Part shown: one piece after another, positions 8,036 through 14,250 of the stretch
Layout: each line of letters opens with the position of its first letter
How positions within the stretch are numbered: the first letter of the stretch is position 1
Assembly (NCBI GenBank): GCA_944386375.1
Contig: CALXAW010000024.1
Location: forward strand, 1-14,908
Direction of reading: 5' to 3'
Origin: an uncultured Clostridia bacterium
Lineage (GTDB): Bacteria; Bacillota; Clostridia; TANB77; CAG-508
DNA: 14,908 nucleotides
Program-made: the position numbers and the translations under genes
The notes under the pieces: generated by a model
What the model was told of the DNA's origin: nothing
Databases searched by the model: none
Seen by the model: only the letters and a program-made list of their open reading frames with translations

Positions 8036-9580
8036 TTATTTTAGCTTGTCTTCTGGTATAGGAAATACTGACTTATGGTCACTAGGCCCTGAACCTTTTT
8101 CTTTTTCGCCTAGCATTTCGTCAATAATATCTGCAATTATAACTCTTTCGTTATATGGGTATTTAACACCCATATATTCAATATATAAGTCATTTCCAAG
8201 ACCAGGTATAACAATAATATCATCTTTTGTTGCCATACTAATAGCATGTCTTATAGCTTCTGTTCTATTTAAAATAATTACATAATCTCCACCAGATTTT
8301 TTAAGCCCAACTTCTATATCAGCCATAATATTTTTAGGAGGTTCTGTACGAACCTGGTCACAAGTTAAAATTGTAAAATCAGCAAGTGTTCCAGAAATTT
8401 CTCCCATTATAGGTCTTTTTGCACTATCTCTGTCTCCACCAACACCCCATGTACAAATAACTCTACCTTTTGTATATGGCTTAACAGTTTTTAAAATAGA
8501 CTCTAAACTTGCTGGTGTATGTGCATAATCTATCATAATTGTTAAACCTAATTTATTAGGCACCATTTCGCTTCTACCAAATACCTTAAAATTATCTAAT
8601 CCAGCTCGTATGCTTTCTATATCTGCTCCAAAATTAGTTGCAACACCTATTGCACCTAATGCATTATATACCATATATTCACCAGGAATAGTAACATGCA
8701 CATCTTCGTCTTTTCCATCTATTGTTATTGTAAAATCTGTGTATGCATTACTTGGTCTTAAGTTTTTGCCAAATATAGTAGCAGGTTCTTTCATAGAAAA
8801 AGTAATTATTTTTTTGCCATCAACTAAGCTTGGAACTTTTTTAGTATATTCATTATCTAAATTTACCACAACTGTTGGAGCAAGCTTAACTAAAGAAAGT
8901 TTCGCATTAAAATAATCATCCATATCTTTATGCTCTTTTGGGCTAATATGATCTTCAGAAAGATTTGTAAATAAAACTGTATCAAAGTCACAACCAGTAA
9001 CTCTGTCTAATTTCATTGCCTGAGAAGATACCTCTACAACTGCAATATCTACATTTTCTTTAACCATTAAATCTAAAGATTGTTGTATTTTAAAACTTTC
9101 TGGCGTTGTTCTATCTGTTACTTCTAGCTCTTTATCTCCTATATAAATTGCAATACTACCAATTAAACCTACTTTATGGCCAGCCTTTTCTAAAATAGAC
9201 TTAATCATAAAAGTAGAAGTAGTTTTCCCCTTTGTACCAGTAACACCAATTAACTTTAATTTTTTAGATGGATTGTCATATAAATTACAACTACAAATTG
9301 CCATAACATAACGGATATTTTCTACAACCACAACAGTCATTCCATTTGGAATGTTTAGTTCATCCTTATTTGTAGTTTTTTCTAGTACAACTGCATATGC
9401 TCCATTTTTATGTGCAGCATCTATAAATTTTGTACCATCTTTTGTATATCCTTTAATTGCAAAAAACAAACCTCCATCTTTAATTTGTCTAGAATCAGAT
9501 GCTATATTTGTAATATTAACATTAACATCTCCTATAATTTCTTCTGTTTGTACATTTTTTAAAACATTTTTTAGTTCCAT
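8036..9580 (-). CDS. murE: UDP-MurNAc-tripeptide synthetase-type Mur ligase
   Basis: An ATP-dependent amide ligase adding the third amino acid (meso-diaminopimelate or a substitute) to UDP-MurNAc-L-Ala-D-Glu. 514 aa, a normal length. Visible features are the N-terminal substrate domain (SDSRQIKDGGLFFAIKG), the P-loop GVTGTKGKTT with K119, TTP at 158-160, the EVSSQAM segment, the likely carbamylated lysine K227 (DDYFNAKLSL), DYAHTPASLE at 351-360 and GGDRDSAKRP at 381-390. The usual acceptor-recognition motif DNPR reads DQVR (408-411) and the usual GKGHE reads GLGND (460-464), so the third-position amino acid cannot be assumed. It could be a MurE paralogue rather than the housekeeping enzyme. 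The ATG at 9580 is chosen because an in-frame TGA lies six codons upstream. The SD is far upstream across a hairpin. It is convergent with dapF and divergent from the next gene. Confidence 0.88.
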   Translation of the reverse strand: MELKNVLKNVQTEEIIGDVNVNITNIASDSRQIKDGGLFFAIKGYTKDGTKFIDAAHKNGAYAVVLEKTTNKDELNIPNGMTVVVVENIRYVMAICSCNLYDNPSKKLKLIGVTGTKGKTTSTFMIKSILEKAGHKVGLIGSIAIYIGDKELEVTDRTTPESFKIQQSLDLMVKENVDIAVVEVSSQAMKLDRVTGCDFDTVLFTNLSEDHISPKEHKDMDDYFNAKLSLVKLAPTVVVNLDNEYTKKVPSLVDGKKIITFSMKEPATIFGKNLRPSNAYTDFTITIDGKDEDVHVTIPGEYMVYNALGAIGVATNFGADIESIRAGLDNFKVFGRSEMVPNKLGLTIMIDYAHTPASLESILKTVKPYTKGRVICTWGVGGDRDSAKRPIMGEISGTLADFTILTCDQVRTEPPKNIMADIEVGLKKSGGDYVIILNRTEAIRHAISMATKDDIIVIPGLGNDLYIEYMGVKYPYNERVIIADIIDEMLGEKEKGSGPSDHKSVFPIPEDKLK

Positions 9581-9590
9581 AATAAAACAT

Positions 9591-9610
9591 ATAATTCAAA
9601 ATTGAATTAT
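9591..9610 (-). promoter_or_regulatory. Hairpin between murE SD and start codon
   Basis: Two 9-base arms, ataattcaa and ttgaattat, flank two bases. Upstream in the - sense is a strong SD (aaggaaggagac, 9623-9612); downstream are 10 bases and then the murE ATG. GGAG is 32 bases from the ATG in linear sequence, but about 12 if the hairpin is folded out. Alternatively the palindrome is a protein-binding site. Confidence 0.55.
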
Positions 9611-9676
9611 GTCTCCTTCCTTAAATACATAGATATAAGAAAAATTATTTTCACTATATCTTCTAAACTGTTTACA

Positions 9677-9705
9677 ATTATATAACTTTTTTATTGCTTT
9701 GTAAA
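9677..9705 (-). promoter_or_regulatory. Sigma-A promoter for murE
   Basis: On the - strand, TTTACA (9705-9700) and a perfect TATAAT (9682-9677) are separated by 17 bases. The expected start is near 9669, giving a leader of about 88 bases that includes the SD and the hairpin before murE. Confidence 0.7.
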
Positions 9706-9716
9706 TAGCATTTTGG

Positions 9717-9745
9717 TTGCTTTTTGTGGAAATATAGTGTATTAT
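9717..9745 (+). promoter_or_regulatory. Candidate promoter for the operon starting at 9768
   Basis: TTGCTT (9717-9722) and TATTAT (9740-9745) with a 17-base spacer. Transcription would start near 9752, leaving a very short leader containing the SD aagga. Its -35 box lies 11 bases from the -35 box of the divergent murE promoter. Confidence 0.5.
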
Positions 9746-9767
9746 AAAATGCGAAGGAATGATGAAA

Positions 9768-10730
9768 ATGAATAGAAAACAATTAATAGAACATTTTAGA
9801 AAAAATATGCCACAAGGACTAAACGAATTAGAAACAGTAAGATACATATACTTAGAACTTGGTAAAATAAAGGCATTTGATATAAAATATTATTATGGAA
9901 ATAGAGACACACAAAGAAAAATATATGCACTAGCAAGAAGAACCGAACGCAATACAGACGAAGTTGCAGAAAAAAAGACTATAATATGTGTTTCACTTTC
10001 ATATTTATTTAGAGACATATTAAAAGATATGGGTATAAAATGTAATGTTGTAATAGACGAAGAAGATGCCGAAAAACATATGCACCCAGTAGTACATTTA
10101 AGTGATGGTAGACTATTAGATGCAGATGTTCAAATGGACTTACACAAAATACAAACAGGTTCAAAAACTAAACATTTTACAATGTCAGAATTTGAAATAG
10201 CAGACCATAATAATTTAATAACAGACGAAGAAATAAAACAAATAGATAAAAAACTAGGATATATAAAAAATGATTATAAAGATAAAGAATTAGAAGAACT
10301 ATCACAAGAAGTAAAAAAACTTGACTCAAACCAAGCTTTAGAACATATTATAAATAGTACTAAATTAGAAAAAGAAACAGATATACAAGGATATGTAGAA
10401 GCACAAAAATATTATTATAGTGCATTTAACAAAATGGTACCACAATATTGGGAAAAAAAGATGTATCAAATAGATTGTTATAGGCTTGCAAAAGATAATT
10501 CTAGAGAATACACTTTATGCATGTTTTCTAAAGAAAAAGAAGAAATAAAAACATATATGTATTCATTAAAAGAAAAAAGATTTTTACCTGTAGATATGGA
10601 TAATTTAGTTAAACTAGAAGACGAAGGGCTCGTAATAGGTAGACATCCAAATCAAATAGGTGCCAAAATATTAAAAAAAGCAGTAAAACAACATAGAAAA
10701 GAAATATCAAAAGAAGAAGGAGAAAGATAA
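9768..10730 (+). CDS. Transglutaminase-like / cysteine-protease-fold protein, unnamed
   Basis: I do not recognise a named family. The 320-aa product looks like a papain/transglutaminase-type fold in its first 160 residues: a cysteine at the head of a helix (C74 in KTIICVSLSYLF), then a segment around HMHPVVHLSDGRLLDAD with candidate histidines H104, H106 and H110, and candidate acids D118 and D120, in the Cys-His-Asp order of that superfamily. A charged helical stretch follows (about 160-215), then a C-terminal part rich in Y, K and E. There is no signal peptide or membrane segment, so it is probably cytoplasmic. Upstream in-frame ATGs at 9759 and 9762 lie directly on the SD (aagga, 9754-9758); the ATG at 9768 has a normal 9-base spacing and is preferred. 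The ruvA ATG follows 3 bases after its stop and ruvA's SD lies inside its 3' end, so it is the first gene of the ruvA-rarA operon. Enzyme or scaffold role is unknown. Confidence 0.6.
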   Translation: MNRKQLIEHFRKNMPQGLNELETVRYIYLELGKIKAFDIKYYYGNRDTQRKIYALARRTERNTDEVAEKKTIICVSLSYLFRDILKDMGIKCNVVIDEEDAEKHMHPVVHLSDGRLLDADVQMDLHKIQTGSKTKHFTMSEFEIADHNNLITDEEIKQIDKKLGYIKNDYKDKELEELSQEVKKLDSNQALEHIINSTKLEKETDIQGYVEAQKYYYSAFNKMVPQYWEKKMYQIDCYRLAKDNSREYTLCMFSKEKEEIKTYMYSLKEKRFLPVDMDNLVKLEDEGLVIGRHPNQIGAKILKKAVKQHRKEISKEEGER

Positions 10731-10733
10731 AAT

Positions 10734-11339
10734 ATGTTAGCATATATAAAAGGAACAATAGAAGATAAAGCAAAAGATTATGTAGTAATAGAAACTACAG
10801 GTTTAGGGTATAAAGTTTTTATGCCAGAAACAGCAATGGAAAAGCTAGGAAATATTGGAGATAAAGTAAAAGTATATACTTACTATAGAGTAAGAGAAGA
10901 TGATATAAGCATATTTGGTTTTAATACAAAAGAAGAGTTGCGTATGTTTGAGCTGTTGCTATCTGTAAGCGGTATTGGCGCAAAAACAGCAATTATTATG
11001 ATTTCTATAATAGAACCATCAGAATTTGCTTTAGCTGTAATTGCAAATGATATATCAAAATTAGTAGAAGTGCCAGGAATTGGTACAAAATCTGCACAAA
11101 GAATAGTATTAGAACTAAAAGATAAACTTAAAAAAGAAGAAAATATAGAAAAAATAGAAGGTAAAAAGACAAAAGACAGTAAAGAAAATGTACAAGCAAT
11201 AGAAGAGGCAATGTCAGCATTACAAGTATTAGGATATAACAAAAAAGAAATAGAAAAAGTATTTGAAAAAATAGAAAAAGATAATTTAACAGTAGAAGAA
11301 CTTATAAAACATGGACTAAAAGAATTAAGTAAAAAATAA
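10734..11339 (+). CDS. ruvA: Holliday junction DNA-binding subunit RuvA
   Basis: RuvA tetramers bind four-way DNA junctions and load the RuvB motor for branch migration. 201 aa, the normal length. The N-terminal OB-fold (MLAYIKGTI, GLGYKVFMP, REDDISIFGF) is followed by two helix-hairpin-helix motifs, VSGIGAKTA at about 78-86 and VEVPGIGTKSAQR at about 111-123. A charged linker leads to the C-terminal domain III (about 154-201, EEAMSALQVLGYNKKEIEKVFEKI), which in the family contacts RuvB. The SD (aaggag, 10717-10722) lies within the preceding gene, suggesting translational coupling. rarA follows after 14 bases. The usual partner ruvB is not next to it, which is unusual, so it must be encoded elsewhere if present. 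Confidence 0.97.
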   Translation: MLAYIKGTIEDKAKDYVVIETTGLGYKVFMPETAMEKLGNIGDKVKVYTYYRVREDDISIFGFNTKEELRMFELLLSVSGIGAKTAIIMISIIEPSEFALAVIANDISKLVEVPGIGTKSAQRIVLELKDKLKKEENIEKIEGKKTKDSKENVQAIEEAMSALQVLGYNKKEIEKVFEKIEKDNLTVEELIKHGLKELSKK

Positions 11340-11353
11340 AGAAGGGAAAATTT

Positions 11354-12592
11354 ATGAGTACAGAACCACTAGCATATAGAGTACGTCCTAAAACATTAGA
11401 AGAATATGTTGGACAAGAACATGTTTTAGGCAAAGATAAAATATTATATAGAACCATAAAAGCAGATAGACTCTCTAGTATTATATTATTTGGACCTCCA
11501 GGCTGTGGCAAAACTTCGCTTGCTAGAGTAATAAGCGAAGCTACTAAATATAAATTTTATAAAATAAATGCAGTAACAGCAGGAGTTGCAGATATAAAAA
11601 AAGTAATAGAAGAAACACAAAACTATATGTTAAATCCAGCAGGAAAAAGTATTTTATTTATAGACGAAATACATAGATTTAACAAATTGCAACAAGATGC
11701 TCTTTTGCCATATGTAGAAAATGGTACAATAATATTAATAGGTGCAACAACCGAAAACCCATATTTTGAGGTAAATAAAGCTTTAATATCACGTTCTATG
11801 GTAATTAAGCTAAACCCATTAACAGAAGACGATATATATAAAATATTAAAAAATGCAATTACAAGAAAAGATGGGTTAGGAGAATATAATATAAAAATAG
11901 AAGATAGCTCTTTAAAAAAACTTGCAAATATAGCAAATGGAGATGTAAGAACAGCACTAAATGGTTTAGAAATAGCAGTATTAACAACAAATATGGACTC
12001 AGATGGTGCAATACATATAACAGATGCGATTTTAAAAGATAGTGTACAAACAAGAAAGGCAGTATTTGACAAAAATGGAGACAGCCATTATGATAATATA
12101 AGTGCATTTATTAAATCTATGAGAGGGTCAGACCCAGATGCTTCGCTGTTTTATTTAGCAAGAGCATTAAATGGTGGCGAAGATCCAGTATTTTTAGCAA
12201 GAAGAATAGTTATTTGTGCTGCAGAAGATGTAGGTATGGCAAACCCAAATGCTTTAGTTGTAGCTACTTCTGCAATGCAAGCAATACATATGATAGGAAT
12301 GCCAGAAGCAAGAATAATACTTGCAGAAGCGGCAGTATATGTAGCAACATCTAAAAAATCAAATGCAGCATATTTAGGAATAGATAAAGCATTAAATGAC
12401 GTTAAAACAAAAAATACAGGGCAAATACCTATGCATATACGAAATGCACCAATAGAAAAAATGAAAGAACTAGGTTATCACGAAGGTTATTTATATCCAC
12501 ATGACTATCCAGGTCATTATGTGGAGCAACAATATTTGCCAGACGAAATGCTAGGTACAAAATACTATATAAAAGATGATACAGTAGAATAA
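11354..12592 (+). CDS. rarA: Replication-associated recombination AAA+ ATPase RarA (MgsA)
   Basis: A DNA-dependent ATPase of the clamp-loader-like AAA+ group, acting at stalled or gapped replication forks. 412 aa. Visible motifs are an N-terminal PLAYRVRPKTLEEYVGQEHV, Walker A GPPGCGKTS at 47-55 (K53), Walker B ILFIDE ending in D104 and E105, the sensor segment GATTEN at 130-135 and the SRS arginine motif at 146-148. The run ENPYFEVNKALISRS is characteristic of RarA/WRNIP1 and separates it from RuvB, which it resembles and whose usual place after ruvA it occupies. The C-terminal part contains the family's oligomerisation region (FYLARALNGGEDP, AAEDVGMANPNAL). The SD (gaaggg, 11341-11346) is 7 bases before the ATG. 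It is the last gene of the operon, followed by hairpins at 12605-12705. Confidence 0.95.
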   Translation: MSTEPLAYRVRPKTLEEYVGQEHVLGKDKILYRTIKADRLSSIILFGPPGCGKTSLARVISEATKYKFYKINAVTAGVADIKKVIEETQNYMLNPAGKSILFIDEIHRFNKLQQDALLPYVENGTIILIGATTENPYFEVNKALISRSMVIKLNPLTEDDIYKILKNAITRKDGLGEYNIKIEDSSLKKLANIANGDVRTALNGLEIAVLTTNMDSDGAIHITDAILKDSVQTRKAVFDKNGDSHYDNISAFIKSMRGSDPDASLFYLARALNGGEDPVFLARRIVICAAEDVGMANPNALVVATSAMQAIHMIGMPEARIILAEAAVYVATSKKSNAAYLGIDKALNDVKTKNTGQIPMHIRNAPIEKMKELGYHEGYLYPHDYPGHYVEQQYLPDEMLGTKYYIKDDTVE

Positions 12593-12604
12593 TTATAACA
12601 TACT

Positions 12605-12668
12605 AAGAAATTATTCTTGTATAACAAAATATTTATGCAACTATAGAAACAAGAATAATTTCTTTTTT
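12605..12668 (+). terminator. Terminator of the ruvA-rarA operon
   Basis: A perfect 16-bp stem joins aagaaattattcttgt (12605-12620) with 12649-12664 around a 28-base loop. Its 3' end runs into six T residues (12663-12668). It begins 12 bases after the rarA stop. The loop is long for an intrinsic terminator, but the stem and T-run fit. Confidence 0.75.
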
Positions 12669-12705
12669 ATACACTAGGAAAGTCATACTTTCCTAGTGTA
12701 TAAAA
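12665..12705. repeat. Perfect 18-bp inverted repeat
   Basis: ttttatacactaggaaag (12665-12682) is exactly complementary to 12688-12705 around the loop TCATA. Its 5' arm uses the T-run of the preceding terminator. Neither strand has a T-run after this second stem, so it is not an obvious terminator by itself. It may be a transcript-end stabiliser or one edge of an inserted element. Confidence 0.85.
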
Positions 12706-12830
12706 GTCGCTGTGCTCCAACATTGCACTTTAGTTTACTTCGTAAAATTGGCGCGCGAACAAATACGCGATGTGTAACTATACTAAAATGTTAAAATATC
12801 TTAATCACATCGCTTTTGTTCTGGTATAAC
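12706..12830. repeat. GC-rich, CpG-dense non-coding patch with inverted repeat
   Basis: The first 75 bases are near 46% GC with seven CpG dinucleotides, including GGCGCGCGAAC, in a genome where CpG is otherwise rare. gaacaaa (12757-12763) and gcgatgtg (12767-12774) face cacatcgc (12806-12813) and tttgttc (12815-12821), forming an imperfect hairpin with a 31-base loop. I see no coding potential and no tRNA cloverleaf. It may be a dispersed repeat or an unrecognised RNA. What it is remains open. Confidence 0.4.
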
Positions 12831-12859
12831 TTGACTGTAAAAGTAAAATCTGCTATTAT
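12831..12859 (+). promoter_or_regulatory. Promoter for the small-gene cluster
   Basis: TTGACT (12831-12836) and TATTAT (12854-12859) with a 17-base spacer. The expected start is near 12866, giving a leader of about 129 bases before the first gene of the cluster at 12995. Confidence 0.6.
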
Positions 12860-12888
12860 ATATAAAAATCAACTTATGAGTTAAGATG

Positions 12889-12971
12889 TAATTTTTGATA
12901 AATTAAAATAGGCTTTTCGCATAATTTTTGCAAAAATTTTAAAAAAATATGTCATAATATATCAAAAATTA
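12889..12971 (+). promoter_or_regulatory. Leader with four copies of an 8-mer in pairable orientation
   Basis: AATTTTTG occurs at 12890-12897 and 12923-12930, and its complement CAAAAATT at 12931-12938 and 12963-12970. The outer pair extends to a perfect 12-bp stem (12889-12900 with 12960-12971); the inner pair is a 16-base perfect palindrome (12923-12938). It lies between the promoter and the first gene, so it could form alternative RNA folds or serve as an operator array. Confidence 0.5.
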
Positions 12972-12994
12972 ATATAAAGAAAGGATGTATAAAG

Positions 12995-13222
12995 ATGAAA
13001 CAAGTAAATAAAACAATAACAGCAGAAGATATAATAAAATCTCAAGATTGGAAAACTAAAAATAGAATTTATCTAAAACAATTACAAAAGTTTTTAGATT
13101 TAGCAGACAATATTGCAGACGAAGATTTAAGAAAAAGAATAATTTATCAAATGCATAAATGTGACGAAACATTAACAAAAATGATAGAAGAAATATGTGA
13201 AGGTTTATACAATAAAAATTAA
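12995..13222 (+). CDS. Small helical protein of unknown function
   Basis: Not recognised. The 75-aa product is charged and predicted mostly helical by eye, with no signal peptide or membrane segment, and has one cysteine in the middle (HKCDET) and another near the end (EEICEG). The heptad-like spacing of L and I in IYLKQLQKFLDLADNIA suggests a helical bundle or short coiled coil. The ATG at 12995 follows an SD (aaagga, 12979-12984). The next gene starts 54 bases downstream on the same strand, so it is probably the first gene of a four-gene transcript including two TauE-type membrane proteins. It is too short to be sure of more than its being a real gene. Confidence 0.65.
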   Translation: MKQVNKTITAEDIIKSQDWKTKNRIYLKQLQKFLDLADNIADEDLRKRIIYQMHKCDETLTKMIEEICEGLYNKN

Positions 13223-13276
13223 TAAAACAAATAAAAATGGAAAAACTACTATTAATTATAAAAAGTAGGTATTAAA

Positions 13277-13621
13277 ATGATAAAAAAAATAATTATTGGA
13301 TTACTTGCTGGATTAATAAGTGGTTTTTTCTCTACAGGTGGAGGAATGATTTTAGTTCCAGCTTTTATGTATATTTTAAAAATTGATTCTTTAATAGCAA
13401 GAGCAACATCAGTATGTTGTATTTTGCCAATGGTAATAGCCAGTAGCTTTTTTTATTATAAAAATGATTTTATAAATTGGAATATAGCATTATTATGTGC
13501 AATAGGTGGAATAGCAGGAGGAATAATTGGTGCACATTTGTTAAAAAAGATTCCAGACTATATAATAAAAATTGCATTTACTTGCTTTTTAGTTTATGTG
13601 TCTATTACTATGATATGGTAA
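13277..13621 (+). CDS. Half-size TauE/SafE (TSUP) family membrane protein, first of a pair
   Basis: 114 aa, about half the usual 240-260 of the family, which exports sulfite or related anions. It shows the N-terminal signature GLLAGLISGFFSTGGGMILVP and a second glycine-rich segment (AIGGIAGGIIGAHLLKK). Four membrane segments are visible, roughly residues 4-20, 45-62, 70-90 and 97-113. It ends in a true TAA and the next gene has its own SD and start. Full-length family members are an internal duplication of two similar halves, so this and the next product may assemble as a heteromer. The SD is weak (aagtagg, 13263-13269). Substrate is unknown. Confidence 0.85.
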   Translation: MIKKIIIGLLAGLISGFFSTGGGMILVPAFMYILKIDSLIARATSVCCILPMVIASSFFYYKNDFINWNIALLCAIGGIAGGIIGAHLLKKIPDYIIKIAFTCFLVYVSITMIW

Positions 13622-13650
13622 AAAAATGCGTAAGGAGGAATTATTAAAAA

Positions 13651-14028
13651 GTGATAAATATATTAAGTGGAGTTGGAGCTGGAATTATAAGTGGATTTGG
13701 AATGGGAGGAGGAACAATTTTAATATTTCTTCTTACCTCTATTTCTGGCATAGATCAACATGTAGCACAAGCATGTAATTTGATTTTTTTTATTCCAACA
13801 TCAATAGCAGCAATATGTATAAATATAAAAAATAAAAATGTAGACTTAAAATTAGCATTAATTATTTCAGTATGTGGAATAATTGGGGCAATAATAGGTG
13901 CAAATATTGCTGTAAAAACAAATGTAGAAATTTTAAAAAAATGTTTTGGAGCTTTTTTAGCAGTCATTGCATTACATGAAATATATACATTAATAAAGTT
14001 GTATATAAAAAGAAAAAAAGAGGCATAA
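13651..14028 (+). CDS. Half-size TauE/SafE (TSUP) family membrane protein, second of a pair
   Basis: 125 aa. It repeats the family signature GVGAGIISGFGMGGGTILIF at its N-terminus and a second glycine-rich segment (CGIIGAIIGANIAVK) near residue 85. It has about four membrane segments and a basic C-terminus (IKRKKEA). The start is a GTG at 13651 with a strong SD (aaggagg, 13632-13638) 12 bases upstream; this own SD, and the 29-base gap after the preceding stop, argue for a separately translated protein rather than a frameshifted full-length gene. Its N-terminus has no positive charge, unlike the first half (MIKK). It probably partners the preceding protein. Confidence 0.85.
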   Translation: MINILSGVGAGIISGFGMGGGTILIFLLTSISGIDQHVAQACNLIFFIPTSIAAICINIKNKNVDLKLALIISVCGIIGAIIGANIAVKTNVEILKKCFGAFLAVIALHEIYTLIKLYIKRKKEA

Positions 14029-14065
14029 TAAAATTAGTCAAAATATTAGTATAGGAGGAATAAAT

Positions 14066-14206
14066 ATGAAGTTTATGAAAGGCATAATGATAGGAACATT
14101 AATATCAGCAGGAATGATGATGATGTATGCAGAAAGTTCTAATTCAAATAAAAAGAAAATGATGAGAAAGGGAAAACAAATAGTTAAAAAAATGGGGATT
14201 GTATAA
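14066..14206 (+). CDS. Small membrane-anchored basic peptide
   Basis: 46 aa, from the ATG at 14066 with a good SD (aggagg, 14053-14058). The N-terminal half is a short glycine- and methionine-rich hydrophobic segment (KGIMIGTLISAGMMMMYAE). The second half is strongly basic (NKKKMMRKGKQIVKKMG), suggesting a single membrane helix with a cytoplasmic positively charged tail, as in small YtxH-like proteins. It starts 37 bases after the preceding transporter gene and is probably the last gene of that transcript. Its last codons and stop lie inside the hairpin terminator at 14192-14217. The function is unknown. Confidence 0.7.
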   Translation: MKFMKGIMIGTLISAGMMMMYAESSNSNKKKMMRKGKQIVKKMGIV

Positions 14207-14217
14207 TCAATCCCCAT
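14192..14217. terminator. Terminator between the small-gene cluster and the M14 fragment
   Basis: atggggattg (14192-14201) pairs perfectly with caatccccat (14208-14217) around a 6-base loop. On the - strand the stem is followed by TTTTTT, a proper terminator for the leftward M14 gene. On the + strand the stem includes the stop codon of the preceding small gene and has no T-run after it. It probably serves both directions, chiefly the - strand. Confidence 0.8.
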
Positions 14218-14250
14218 AAAATATTACATATAAACATTTTGTAGCAACTT

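Noticed and set aside
9596..9847. 83-codon - strand frame crossing the murE/ruvA-operon intergenic region
   Set aside because: It starts inside the antisense of the transglutaminase-like gene, lacks an SD, and covers both divergent promoters and the murE leader.
11623..12072. 149-codon - strand frame inside rarA
   Set aside because: Antisense to conserved AAA+ coding sequence, with no SD or recognisable motif.
12706..12830. tRNA or attachment-site remnant in the GC-rich patch
   Set aside because: No acceptor stem, T-loop or anticodon arm could be fitted, and no direct repeat suggesting an att site was seen.
13277..14028. A single TauE/SafE gene broken by a frameshift or nonsense mutation
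   Set aside because: The second half has its own strong SD and GTG start after a 29-base gap, and each half has a complete N-terminal signature.
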